This document shows positions 9,802 to 21,875 of a DNA stretch of 64,000 nt, piece after piece (the first letter of the stretch is position 1; each line of letters begins with the position of its first letter). The DNA lies in assembly GCA_021927905.1 (NCBI GenBank), contig BLLK01000045.1:620001-684000 (forward strand), in the 5' to 3' direction. The notes under the pieces are model-generated. The model saw nothing but the letters and a program-made list of their open reading frames with translations, did no database searches and was not told the DNA's origin. A program made the position numbers and the translations under genes. Source of the stretch: Chaetoceros tenuissimus. Taxonomy: Eukaryota > Bacillariophyta > Thalassiosirophyceae > Chaetocerotales > Chaetocerotaceae.

Positions 9802-12800
9802 TCACCAAAATGGCAGCATTTCCTTCTCCTGGGAACTAATAAACAATGACATGGATTGGCCGCGAAGAAAAGTTTCCATAATTAAATAAAACTCGTCCAT
9901 ATCCAATGCGAGGATAGTATCTCGTTCCAGTGACGATATATATTTCGTGCGTAGTAGATCCTCACCATCAAAAAGAGAGGTGTATGTCTTACAATGTCTC
10001 AACTCCTTCACTTTGAGAAAGCGATCTTCGTCGAAAAGTATATCTCCATTCCGTTCGCCTTGATCGGTCTCTTCAGATATCCAGTAACAGCAAGTGTTTG
10101 TACCGGCCACTAATTCTTCAACAAAAGCACGACAGATTTTTGAGACTGCATCGACTTTTTGAGGTATGGTTACTGAAGTGGAATCGATGAGGGGACTATC
10201 ACATCTCCATATTGTATCTGATTGATATGAGCCAATCACATTACCAAGATTTTCCGCAAGATTCAACACTTGAGATCTTAAAACTCGGTTCCAATCTGCT
10301 TCCTTAATGTCAGCAGACTCAAAGTTATGAGAAAAACGTTTTGTTAAAATGACCCTACCGACATCAATATCAACAAGAGTCACATCATCTGGAAGTGACT
10401 TTAATATTTTCATACTAGAAGGCGAATCTAATGGGACACCAAGCATGAATGGAGCAGGATATTGAAGTAGATCCTTAACTAATGATGTGGGAGCTGTTGG
10501 AACACAGAGATGGGACCATTGTAAAGGTCGAAGAAGTCGACGTAAACCCGAAATAGCAGATACTAGCATAGTTCTTCTACTTGAAGTGAAAACGATTTTC
10601 TGTTCGAGTATAGCTGCGATGAATAGTAATGCCAAAGGTATCGGTGGAAGAGATTCTGTAAGTGCTTCGAGTGAAGCTCTTTCAAATTCTTTCTTTTGAT
10701 CCAATATTGGTCTATCAATCCATGGTGCTGAACCTTGTTCAATGTAAGGTTTCAATAGTGCTGAGAACTCTTCGTGTTTTTCTCCATTTAACCCTTCCAG
10801 GTAAGTCGCAAAAGAAGTACAGTCATATTTCCCTTGCTTAGATAACACTTTGTCTTCATACATCTTCATTAGAGTAGCCCTCATGGCAGGAATAGTATTT
10901 CTCTCAGAAACCAAGGTGATTGCATGAGCTTTGTTCAACATGTTGGGGGAAGTGTTGTTAAAAACTAGGGTAACACCGTACAGGAATTCTGTCGACTCAT
11001 CAGTTTTCTTTCCATTTGGTGCGAGAAAATTAACTAGGGAAACCTCCCAATCATTATCTAGTAAACGTCCAAATTGAACTAGATCGGTGAAATTCTTCTT
11101 CTTAATCGAGGGTATCATGGCATAACTCACGATAGTAGTTGGGAGAATCTGTTCCAAGGAATGTTTTGCTGTTGCATCTTTTCCGTGGGCACTGAGAGCT
11201 GCCGTGCATATTCTTTCATAGGAGTTAGGATCGAAACTCATTGAATTTTCGTCCTGCCTTGATACGTCTGTAGATAATGACTCGTCCACATTCTTAGCTG
11301 TGAATATCATGGCATAATCTGCATTAAAGCTACAGTCTATAATATCACCTTGTTTCTGTTCATAGACGATATCTTTTTGAACATTGTGGACTGGGGAATG
11401 TTTCGAAATTCCTTTTGGAAGGTCTAGTTTCCTTAAAAACCTTGCAACTGCGCCATCCGCTATCTTTGGTGTTTTGTCAACAACAGTGGAGTTACATTGT
11501 GCTTTGTCGCTATTGATTTCGGAACACATCCATTCATGTGTGACATGAGCTCTATATTTTGGATGATGGTTTAAGTAATAATCATGAACCAATTCATTTC
11601 GGAGTTTCTTTAAAGACACAACGAAATCTTGATTTTTGGCGAGACTTGCACATATATGAGCAATTCTTTCCTCTTCTTTCTTCTCCGCTGGGACCTCAGT
11701 GGCATCTATCAAAATTCCACGAATATCTTCAATAAGATCATAAATTTCGTTTGAATATGATGCAAAGTCCAACATTCCACCGTCAGGTGCAATAAAGGAC
11801 TCCCATAGGTTTTCGACTGCTACAAGAAATTGACTCGCAACGTTGTAGTCTTTCTTTTCACCCTCCATTGCTACAGCATTCATAACTTTTTCCAACAAAG
11901 TTAGAATTGTCCTATTGATAAAAATTGCACAAGTCAAGCCACCTGCTGAACCAGATAAGCGTTTCACTTCTTTTTTGACCTGATCTTTCGATTGGTCAAA
12001 ATTCTTATCAAGAGTATCATTTTCGAGTTGACAAATAAGGTAAATGATCATAAATCTAATGTGATTTCGTGTAGAGCTGTAGGCTTTTGATGCAATCAAA
12101 GACGAATCTAGAAGAACATTTTCAACGGATGGGTCTATGTATGGTTTTGAACCGCGAAGGTAAGCACGCATTCTAGCACATTCGTCAGATATTAGAAATG
12201 ATGCGAATTTGGAAAGTAACGATTTCTCCAAAGTCTTTTCCATGTTGCAGAAAAAATCAACATCAATTTTTCCTTCTTTCAATAATCCCTGCGTTACTTT
12301 CAACTCTTGCTCATTGAAAAATGTTCCCATATCAAAGATAGGACTATCGTTATCACTCGCAAAAAGAAACTTTGAAGCAATTAAATTTGCATGGTCGAGT
12401 TTCTTCTTTTGTGGTGCAATTGCAAAGATATCTCTAAATGACAAAAGTTCTAAGTAAAACATGAGGCAAGTACTGGTAGAAATTTGAGAAGAATCCACTC
12501 TATCGCCACCAAGGCCAAAATCATCATTATTCGTGAGAAAGGACGCAAAAAAGGGCAGTTTACGCCCATCAATACAGCAAATCCTTAGTGCTAATTGTAG
12601 AATTCTACGAAGATTGATGTCCTGTTGGCATGCAGCTGAAATCAACGAGAATGAAGATCTCTGATTATTTCTGTAAAAATTGTATATTAGACAAAACAGA
12701 AATCCTCCTCTCAATTGCTAAATATTATGAAGTCTCTTACCTTTGGGATGCATACTGTTGAAGTTCTATTCGCAATGCCTTGCTTGGAGCGTCTGGTAAG

Positions 12801-14821
12801 ACCGTTGAGTTCTGTGAGTCGTTTACATCATCGAATGTTGTACGCGCTTTACCACTATTGTGATCGTCGAGTATACGATTCACTGCTCCAATTGCTACCG
12901 AAAGATAATCCATTTCTTCTATATCTGTTCGATGCTCTCCGTTGAAGACCAAAATCGCTGGCCTTCTGGTTTTTGCAATGATCGTAGGTACATCTGCGAT
13001 TGTACCTTTACTAACATCAGTGTCTCCAACTTTGACAAGACCGTCGCCTACACAAACAACACCTGACTTTTCGGCATTTCCTCCTGGAAGTACATAATCA
13101 ACGTAAACACCATGCCCTGGTAAAAATGTTTGCTTCAAATTTACACCAAGCATTCCTGGTCGTAACAGCATCAAATACTGTCCAGGTTTCAAAGAATCGA
13201 CATGTTCCTTGATTATATGACCGGGAATAGACTTTTGCATTAATTCTATTTGAGATTCTTGAATTTGAGCACGCTTAGGTTCGCCTTTTCTCACCATTTT
13301 TGGTGGAGGAGGTGAAGGATGTCTCACTCTCTTTTGTAATTGTTTCAAAATGTTGGCTCTGTTTTGATTTTGTTGATTATCTTCATACCTTCCCTTGTAA
13401 AGATTTGGTTGGCTAGAAGAAGAACTGTTTCGTTTTATTGGCGTTGGGTCATCCGCTGATAGCTCATTCTGTACAATATTTCTCGCTTTTGAAGCCCAAT
13501 TTCTCAGCTGTGTTGCCCTGTTTGGAGACGAAGGCGCTACACTAGTATCAGCTTTTTGAGATTCATAAATCGAACTAGCATCGGAGTTATAGGAAATCTC
13601 GTCATCAGATTCCACATAAACTGAGGAACCCTGTGAATCATTGCTTGATCCCTCTTCAGATTCTTCCGCCTTGTCATAACTTAAATCATCTTCGAGATCA
13701 TCTTGCTCAACTTCTGTATCTCCAGCATTTCTGGAAACAGCAGCTTCTTTTGCTTTATTTATATTTGCCGCAATGCCACTTATATTGTTTTCCACTGCCT
13801 TTTGAACTTTTTTATTAGTCTCTTCAATATTCTTTTGTGCAATTTTCAATACCTGATTGTTTTGAAGTGCATCCTCTGCTTTCGATCTCCAATTCATAAA
13901 TCTATTACGGATCATATTTGCTGGTTCAGTTGAATCATCTTTTTTGTCATCACTATTTTGTAGTTGATCCTGTGGGATAGGTCTAGCTTCTCCATCTTCA
14001 AGTTCATTTGCATTCATCTCAACATCAACACTAGATTCAGACTCTCCCATTATGTTTGCTGATTCAGTATTATGACACTCCTTGTTGTTCTCACTCTCAT
14101 CGGATTGATAATTTTCAGTTGTTGGGGAAGAATAAATCTTTGTCTCTTCATCAATGAAATTACCCTTTGATTGAGGTGCATCTTCAGGCTGTGCATTTTC
14201 TTGCTCTAAATATTCATTTTTCAATGCCGGAACATCATTTATAGATCCATTGACTGTCGACTCGGTCACTTCTTCTGTTTCCTTAGGTTCCTTAGGTTCA
14301 GTAGCATCTATCAGCTCATCTCGTACAACTTTTTTATTATCAGAGCTTGTGACATTCTCATCATTGTTTTGAGATACACGAATTGTGTCGTTTACATCTT
14401 GACCATTACTCTCATCTTTGATCAATGACGAATCATGTGATACAGATTTCTCATTATACTGTGATGTTTCTTCGTCATCTTTCTTCTCTTCTTCACTTTT
14501 ATCAGCGACAGATTCATCCTGGGACTTGTCTCTGGAAGGAGAAGGCATCATACCCATCATAAAGTCAAGAGCTGATAAGTTTGTATCGTTCTGACTGTCA
14601 TTCTCACTGCTACTAGCTTGAACAATTTCTGCTTCATTATTTGTAGTTGACTCGGCAAATGAAACAGCTTCTTCCAGCCAATCATCAATTGAAGAATCTT
14701 TGTCGTCAACAGAGCCAGTGTTGGGCTCTTGAGTGACAGGTTCGGATGCTTTATTTGGTATTTGCATTTCAGATGTTGACGATGCTGCTGCTGCTAATTC
14801 ATCTGGTGTAGGTAGCTCCAT
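9802..14821 (-). CDS. PDZ-DENN domain protein, 1,649 aa
   Basis: Exon 1 is 14821-12741 and exon 2 is 12670-9802, with a 70-nt intron. The splice joins a codon split 2+1 and keeps frame (QQYASQ-R-NNQRSSF). Residues 1-~530 are acidic, Ser/Asp/Glu-rich low complexity. About 545-630 form a PDZ-like domain (GHGVYVDYVLPGGNAEKSGV, VGDGLVKVGDTDV). Around 810-870 an RGS-like helical stretch may occur (SLLSKFASFLISDECARM), low confidence. About 1180-1600 carry a tripartite DENN module: a uDENN-like start (IVSYAMIPSI), cDENN core (LPPIPLALLFIAAILEQKIV, FTSSRRTMLVSAISGLRRLL, LQWSHLCVPTAP) and PAPFMLGVPL. DENN domains are generally guanine-exchange factors for Rab GTPases, so a membrane-trafficking role is inferred. 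The PDZ plus DENN combination is unusual. Confidence 0.85.
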
Positions 14822-14918
14822 GATATGTATGATTGTTTGAGAAAAATGAGACTATTTCGCTTGCAAAAGAATATATTCTTTGATCACTCTCCTCAATTTG
14901 TGTCTCTATACAACAAGA

Positions 14919-15227
14919 ATGACGGGTCTGATAAATTCTTATTCACTCAGTTTCAATGGAAAGTTCTTCCTTATCAATACTTCCGAGCATTTATATGATA
15001 GCAATGTAATAGTGGAGGGAAGAAGAGCACCACAAGATGAGGAGATGCATTGTGTTCTTGCAAATCCCAGTCTTGTTTACCAACAACTGCTTCAAGCAAA
15101 AACAGAAAAAGAAGAAATGGGAAGAATAGAAGAAGGAGTAAAACGAATATCAAGAAATTGTGTTTTCTTAAAATCATTGGGCATTACAAGTGTTGTAATT
15201 ATTTTTAAATTGATTCTTATTAGATAG
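14919..15227 (+). CDS. Possible small tail-anchored protein, hypothetical
   Basis: From the first ATG (14919) this encodes about 102 aa with no recognised domain. Visible parts are a short charged helix (QLLQAKTEKEEMGRIEEG) and a hydrophobic C-terminus (SLGITSVVIIFKLILIR) that could be a tail anchor. It lies just upstream of, and divergent from, the PDZ-DENN gene. It may equally be a chance reading frame in the intergenic region. Confidence 0.25.
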   Translation: MTGLINSYSLSFNGKFFLINTSEHLYDSNVIVEGRRAPQDEEMHCVLANPSLVYQQLLQAKTEKEEMGRIEEGVKRISRNCVFLKSLGITSVVIIFKLILIR

Positions 15228-15523
15228 AAATGATTATGTGCAATAAATCAAAGTCGGAAATACACAATAATTTTATAAGTCGCAACGTCATTTTGAATTA
15301 CTAGATTCTATTTGTTTGTTCATTTAATATATTATTCATTATGTCAAACAACTTTTAGGCTTAAATTAGATATAAAAATTTATATAATTCACATTATGTA
15401 TTCGTAATGTAAACAGTAAAGTTAAGACAGTATCTATAATATTCATATGTATTTTGAAAACTCACAAAACTGTGGAATTAAAGAAAATGGATCCAGGATT
15501 ACTATACTAAAATTTTATTATTC

Positions 15524-15531
15524 TGACGTCA
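15524..15531. promoter_or_regulatory. CRE/bZIP-type palindrome upstream of cyclin B
   Basis: TGACGTCA lies about 230 bp upstream of the cyclin start codon and is followed by TAAAG. The same 13-base string recurs at 51040-51052 upstream of another gene. CRE-like sites are known bZIP targets in diatoms; function here is inferred. Confidence 0.35.
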
Positions 15532-15761
15532 TAAAGGCCTATTTGAAGCTAATCCGCTAGGGGGCTTAAATAATAAAAAATCCTGCTGCTGGTTTTGGCG
15601 AGCATCGCTCATTTCACTTTTTTCCTCTCCACACAGCAGCAGAGCAGCAGCGAGAAAACAAAGCCTACCCTTCTCACAACTTACTCATACATCACATTAC
15701 TATACAATAACATAGTGTGATACACAAACATCAAATCACATCGATAGACAATACATTAAAC

Positions 15762-17055
15762 ATGTTTGGAAGAAATGCAGCTGAAAGCAAACCTTTGCGA
15801 AGAGCGTTTGGGGTAAGACATGTGTTTTTGGAACGATGCTCGAATTACAACATGTTCCTTTCATTTCTAGAGTAGAAAATTGTGAATTTCAGCGATTACC
15901 ACCTATAGAATTGAGAGAAAGCACCTTGTGATTTGTATTCAGCAAGAAATATCTTCATAGTGCGTTCTAATATATATGATGTCTTCTAACTTATCTATTC
16001 CTTCTTCATAACTTTAGCAGGATGTAACCAACACTAATCGCCAAAACTTCAATGGAAAAAATGCAGGCAAAGTTGAAAAGAGAAATGCAGGTATTGTAAT
16101 TGAACAACGTGCACAATCTAGAGTTAGAACCAACCAGGAAGATGCTCGCATGAGAGATGTAGACATTCTTGATAATAGAGACGATATCGAGGTAGTTCCA
16201 GTTCGCCACCAATCTATCAGAAGTGGAACAGAATTGACTGCTGAGCAGAAGCAACGTCTAGATGATATTGATGAACGTGATTCTGATGATATTCTTTGTG
16301 TTACATCCTACGTCAACGATATGTTTGAACACTACTTCCAAAAGGAACCAATGACTTCGCCAAATCCAGAGTACATGAAGCAGCAGGGATTCATCAATGC
16401 ACGTATGAGAGAAATTCTTGTAGATTGGTTGGTAGATGTCCACTACAAGTACAAGATGGTTCCTGATACTCTTTACCTAACCATCAATACTATTGATCGT
16501 TTCCTTGAGAGAAAAGAGATTGAACGTAGCAGATTGCAGCTTTTGGGAGTAACAGCTCTTTCTCTCGCTTCAAAGTATGAGGAGATCTACCCACCAACAA
16601 TCTCTGACCTTGTACGCATTTGTGACAATGCATACACTGAAACTCAGATCGTTGATATGGAGTTTGAGATTTTGGGAAAGCTTAACTACAATATCACTGT
16701 TCCTACCTCTCACACTTTTCTTGTGAGATTCTTGAAAGCTGGTCACGCAAACAGAAAGATTGTTCACTATTCAATCTATCTTCTTGATAGTACTCTTCAG
16801 TGTCACGATCTCCTTCAATTCCTACCAAGTCAGCTTGCTGCAGCAGTTGTTATGATTGCGAGAACCAAGGAGAATAGATACCCATGGAGCCCTACTCTTC
16901 AGAAGTGCACAAACTACACAGAGGATGAGGTGGCAGTAGTTGCAGAGGCAATCTTGGCTGTAAGATCTGTCGACAAGAGCAACGTTGATGCAGTCGAGAG
17001 AAAATACAGTCGCGATAGATTCGGACGTGTTGCAGGTACTCATTTCTCCCTTTAG
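15762..17055 (+). CDS. CYCB: G2/mitotic B-type cyclin
   Basis: CDS joins 15762-15812 and 16021-17055 (361 aa) across a 208-nt intron. It is the regulatory subunit of a mitotic CDK. The N-terminal cyclin box (about residues 105-235) contains the B-type signature MREILVDWLVDVHYKYKM, then TINTIDRFLE and LLGVTALSLASKYEEIYPP. The C-terminal cyclin fold follows (SHTFLVRFLKAGH, SQLAAAVVMIAR). The destruction box reads RRAFGDVTN at residues 13-21, with Phe in place of the usual Leu, and the intron falls between its Gly and Asp codons. The first exon therefore carries only the front half of the degron. Length and architecture fit cyclin B. Confidence 0.93.
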
Positions 17056-17649
17056 ATCGATGATTGCATGCTCTCTCACCTGTACAAAGTTAATGTAGTT
17101 GCTAGGCAGCACATACTCTGATGAATCCAAAAGAATATCAAAATCATTGGGTAGTAGACTTGCGCTATTTGGAATATCGTAAGCGCCTTTTCACCTCTTC
17201 AAGGGATTAGAATGAGAAATAAAATAAGAAAAAGTATTATAGAAAATCAAGAAAATGCAAATATTGAATATTTAGAAGAGAAACAAACAAATTTCTCCAG
17301 TCTGCTAGCTCCGCAGTAATCTTGAGTAGTCTCATTCTTCGTCATATTGAATATCATGACCATAGAACTTCAAACTGTCTTTCAAAGTTCGTACACAGTT
17401 GAAATTGGAATCTTTTTTCTGGCTGGATGAGCGAAATAACAACGTTTTAACGGCATATCGGTAATGGCGTCACTCATCATCACTCTTCACTCGTCATTGT
17501 TGTTTTGTTTGTTCAATCAACGATGCCATTCTTTTTCATCTATTACATAGTATACTCCAATATCCTTCTCTGAATAAGCAATCTAGCCTTTACTCCCCTG
17601 AGCTCTCTACAAAACTTTGCACTCGCTTAACTAAGTAGACAATATTCAA
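17056..17649. other. Intergenic region
   Basis: The 594-bp spacer between two same-strand genes presumably holds the cyclin 3' UTR and the next promoter. No ORF, repeat or RNA gene is evident. Confidence 0.45.
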
Positions 17650-19164
17650 ATGCCAAAGAATGAGGACCTACTCAACCTCATCATAATAAACATTCGAAAA
17701 GATGGAGGGTTCACTTATCTTAACCTCCTCTCCTCACATGATGATGAAACCATATCAATTTTGAAGGCAGAAAAGTTAAAGATGTCATCTTTTCTTCGAA
17801 ACTATCCAGAAACTGTTGAATTAGACATGAATTCTGATAGACATACAGTGCGGTTGAAGAAACTGGATGAAGATGATGAATGTATAACCATTGATACCAA
17901 AATTGTCCGTCATTTCGATGGAGAATTGCTTGACCGGACTTTGTATGAATTGAGGAAAAGACAAGCCAAACAGACAAGGAGAAGTAAAGATGACGATAAA
18001 GATATTCCCGGTGCGCAGCTTGAATGGTTGACTCGCAAAGTAGAGAAACAGTTGTATACATTCCTTCGATCGCAATTCAAGAGTCCAAAGTTTGTTTTGC
18101 CATTTACTGAGGAGTGGTTGAATGAGGTGCAGATATATTATTTACAATACCTGGAAAACAAAATCAAAGACAACTGTCAAATAGAAATCAAGAAAGATAA
18201 CAATGGTCAAATACGAGTCCATCTGATGAGTGACAATAAAGATGATACTATACCGCTTAAACAAATCTCATCTAGGATTCTTCATATTTTGAAAATGAGA
18301 AAGAACCCAGTTGGAGGAGTTGAAATAGGCATGATTCTAAGTGATAAAGATCTAAGATCAATGACAGATGGGGCAGATTTGAGGCAGATGATCAAAAAAT
18401 ATCCTCAATATTTTCGAGATATCCATCTATTCGAAGAATTTGACGATGATCAACAGTGTTCATGCTTTATTGATATAGAGAGGGATGTTTTGAACAGATC
18501 CGAAGATGAACTTCTCATTCAAGATCGAAAATTACTATCAGATGATGTGGGAAGATACTCTGTCACAAAGCCTAAATTGGCTGCCGTCATGACAAAAACT
18601 CTTTATAGAATTTGCAATGACAGAAATCCTGATTGCTCGGTAGCAATTGATAACAAATCAGTTTGTGTAGATCTCACAGCAGGCATTGGAGGGAATACGA
18701 TGTCTTTCTCTCGAGTTTTTTCAAAAGTCTATGCATATGAGATAGACGAAAATAGGTTTGGTTGCTTAAGTGAGAACATAAAGAGACTTGATACAGTGTA
18801 TAAAAACAGAATAAAGATTGAGTGTAGAGATTCGTTGGAAGCGTTTCAGGAGTTGGTGGTGAATAATGTACTATCCGAAAGTGGTTCCGTTGTCGTGTTC
18901 ATCGACCCGCCGTTTGGTGGAATAAGACGCAAAAAGGAACTTATATCTGGCCAACATCTTTTCCTTGGAGATGTGCCACTGACCAGGGTTTTAATCAATG
19001 TAGCTTCTTCCATCATGGTCACTTTTGGACTGAAATTACCGCTGAATTTCGATGTTCATACATTTCTTGAAGAACTATCAAAAGAAAGACGCAAGTTTGA
19101 AGCAGTTTGTATCAAAAAGATGGAACAACAACTATTCGTAGTCCTACAAGTGGCTCCAAAATGA
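17650..19164 (+). CDS. TGS1-like RNA methyltransferase with winged-helix-like N-terminal regions
   Basis: Single exon, 504 aa. The C-terminal ~170 residues form a class I methyltransferase: motif I VDLTAGIGGNTMSFSRVF, acidic AYEIDENRFG, and catalytic VVFIDPPFGG. This pattern is closest to trimethylguanosine synthase (TGS1), which methylates m7G caps of snRNA/snoRNA at N2; TGS1 normally has an SPPWGG-type motif, here DPPFGG. Two earlier segments, about residues 5-60 (NIRKDGGFTYLNLL...KMSSFLRNYPETVELD) and 215-275 (RILHILKMRKNPVGGVEIG...LRQMIKKYPQYF), look like winged helices of the LOTUS/OST-HTH type, an RNA-binding fold. This architecture differs from animal TGS1, so the substrate is uncertain. 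Confidence 0.7.
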   Translation: MPKNEDLLNLIIINIRKDGGFTYLNLLSSHDDETISILKAEKLKMSSFLRNYPETVELDMNSDRHTVRLKKLDEDDECITIDTKIVRHFDGELLDRTLYELRKRQAKQTRRSKDDDKDIPGAQLEWLTRKVEKQLYTFLRSQFKSPKFVLPFTEEWLNEVQIYYLQYLENKIKDNCQIEIKKDNNGQIRVHLMSDNKDDTIPLKQISSRILHILKMRKNPVGGVEIGMILSDKDLRSMTDGADLRQMIKKYPQYFRDIHLFEEFDDDQQCSCFIDIERDVLNRSEDELLIQDRKLLSDDVGRYSVTKPKLAAVMTKTLYRICNDRNPDCSVAIDNKSVCVDLTAGIGGNTMSFSRVFSKVYAYEIDENRFGCLSENIKRLDTVYKNRIKIECRDSLEAFQELVVNNVLSESGSVVVFIDPPFGGIRRKKELISGQHLFLGDVPLTRVLINVASSIMVTFGLKLPLNFDVHTFLEELSKERRKFEAVCIKKMEQQLFVVLQVAPK

Positions 19165-19269
19165 TACTAGTCGTTGTGTATCTTTTCAATTGAAATTAGT
19201 TAGAATTTATGTGGTTCTATACATGACAAATATTTGGATTTCAATCTAATTCAACAATACACATTACAC

Positions 19270-21875
19270 TCAAAATGACCCTTGCCCTTCTTCGACGCTG
19301 CTCTCTTCTGTAGCACTTTCTTCGTCATCACTGGCAACACCAAGTTGCTCCTGCAACAATTGGATTTGATTATCCCTTTTCTTGATTAACTCCTCAAGAA
19401 TCATAGTCTCTGACTCTTTATTACGAAGATCTATCATGCTGTTCTTCCACTGTGTATTCAATCTCTCATTTTCAGCTTCTAACTCTACCTGCTTTTTCTC
19501 TACAGCTTCGAGAATCTCAGATATATCTCTCAAAAGAGCATCTTTCTCTTCTAATTGCGCTTGAAGAAAGGTACTGTCAGCTTTTCGGAGTGAAGAGTGT
19601 ACAGCTTGTTCGTGCAATTGTGCACGTAACCTTTCAACTTCCATCTCATCTTGTGCTTTTTTCTCAGGAGTTTTGAAAATATCATGCTCGCCAGGACCAG
19701 GTGTACCATTACCCTTCTTTGCAAGAACTCCTCCCAAAAGTCCCTGGATTCTATGAAGCTCATTTACTAGCTTTCTTCCTTCCATAAGAGTACTTTCGTC
19801 ACCTAAACTTGTACTACCGATACTTTGATCATCTTTAATTTCATCGTCTTTACTTTTGTCATCTATTTGCAGAGATGTGAGAGAATTCAGAAGAGTGTTA
19901 TCCTCATCTTTACCAACAAGGCCATTAAGAAGAGAGTTAGAATGTGAACTGGCATCGGCCTCTCCGCTAATTGTTTTTGGGATACCCTGGTCGGCGGTCA
20001 TTCGAAGCAAAGTCTCACGGCGTTTCTTTTTTCTCTTCTTTTCCTCCGTAGTTGTGGTCTTCAGAATTAAGTTCTCCAAATTACTGACGGCTTGTGATAG
20101 CACTTGTACATCTTCATCGTCCATTGAAGCAGCTGAATTCCCTTGTGCTTCCCTGGCTTCTTTCAACTGTTGCTTCAGCTCTTCAATTTCTTCTCTGTAA
20201 TTTTCTAACAAAGTCCTATCGTCTCCGACTTCGGTGATTGTAGCGTGCTGCTTAATTTTCTTTGCACGACTAGCGAATTTTAAAGTAAGATGACTCTCTT
20301 CAATGTGCTTGGATAAAGGAGATATATTACATATGATACAAATTTGTGCATTTCCACCCAAACTAGGTTGTAGCAATCTCGTCAATTTCGAATCACGATA
20401 CTATTGATAGAGTTATCAGTGGAAGAATGAGAAATAAAAAAATTTCATATCTGATCACTTACCGGAATATGCATTGTATCAATCCTTCCATCATTTCCTT
20501 TTTTCGAGCTAGCATCGGCTAACTTGTATACTACATGACTTAGTGTAAGGAGTGACTTGTTGATATATGTTCCTTCTTTTTGCCTTGTCCCTGTACTCCC
20601 TGTATTTCTTACTGATTCACTTCCAGCTAAATCCACCAGACTCAAAGTACTGACTCGAACAGGTCCAGATGTTCGTGCTGGTGCAAATGTGCTTGATGCA
20701 ATGGAATCTTCACTGTTTAAGCCATTACGACTTTCATTTTTTACTGGTGTGTTGCCTCGTGGAATTCTCCTTCTACTCTCTATAATTAATCGGAATATAG
20801 AATGAGAACGAGAACTGTGTTTGTTCATGCCTGTACTACCTGTTTGCCTTCTCTTTTCACCAGCTGCAAGGAGAGCAAACACTTGCTCAGGATCAGTTAC
20901 AATCTCTTCCTTGAGTCCACGTACTACAACTCCTTCATTCTTACTCTCAAAAATTCGGATTGCAGATGCTGAATTTGCTGTGGGTGGCATCCCATTAGCT
21001 GAAGTGTGCAAAGATGTTGTAGATACAGTATTCATTAGTGGTTGCCTCTTTTCAGGAGTTGCGAGTAAATCGTTGATGACTTCGTTATAAATTTCCATAA
21101 ATGAAACTCGAAGCAAATATTCGCGTGTTTCTGACTTTTGAGCGTGAATGTAATCGAAGCAGTCTCGAATTGCTAGTTGAACAATACCTTCGTCATCACC
21201 ACCGTTACCTCCTCGTCTCTTTGTACTTCCAGTCATGGTATGAGTTTTTCCCGTGGCTGTTTGGCCATAAGCGAAAACTGATGCATGATAACCTTCCATG
21301 GCTGAAATTACGGAGTCTTTTACAGTACTGTTGTATATATCTTCGTTGTTGTGATTAGGTCCAAAAGAGTGGTCAAATGCATATTCTGAATTACGGTTTC
21401 GATCAATATCAGTATGACTGGACTGACTGACCACATTATCAAAAATATTCCATGCAGGTTCCGTGTCTATAACTTCTTCCATGTCAGATGTACGACTACT
21501 TTGTCTTGAAGCCTCTCTCATAAATGATTGAGGTCTAGAACTAGCCCCAGTGCTGAGTCTCGCTCTTGATGATTTACTTGAGCTTAATCTTTGTTCTGGA
21601 GTAGGTCCAGATTTCTTTGCATCACTGGGTAAAATAGGTCTCAATCTAACACATACTTGAATCTTAGTTTTGCGATCGGTCGATGGTTTTTCTAATTTTT
21701 TCTTGGGTGATGAACGAGATGAAATAGATGTAGACCTTCTTCGTCGATTATCAAATGTAGGTGTAGCAACTGCTCGAAATCTGTCAGTAGAAGGGGATGG
21801 TGATCTAAAATTAGAGTCACGTCTAGATGACCTATGAGTTGGAGATCTTGGTGCCATAGTTGCAGCTACTGCCAT
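19270..21875 (-). CDS. Kinesin motor protein, N-terminal motor (kinesin-7/CENP-E-like)
   Basis: Exon 1 is 21875-20463 and exon 2 is 20400-19270 (847 aa). The 62-nt intron splits the motor exactly between HIP and YRDSKLTRLLQPSLGGNA, restoring the kinesin signature. Motor residues are about 70-510: P-loop AYGQTATGKTHTM, switch I NKHSSRSHSIF, switch II LVDLAGSE. The first 70 residues are Ser/Arg-rich. The motor contains long inserts, including a ~60-residue Ser/Arg-rich one near its start and one with repeated Thr-Ser around residue 290. The C-terminal third is coiled coil with a long acidic linker. The motor and neck resemble kinesin-7. A role in mitosis or transport cannot be decided from sequence. 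Confidence 0.9.

Larger units (their letters stand above)
14822..15761. other. Intergenic region with promoters and one possible small ORF
   Basis: The 940-bp spacer separates the divergent PDZ-DENN and cyclin genes. Its first 400 bp include a possible small ORF, listed separately. The middle is very AT-rich. A palindromic CRE/bZIP-type site lies at 15524-15531, and a CAGCAG-rich leader (about 15641-15655) precedes the cyclin start. Confidence 0.5.
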
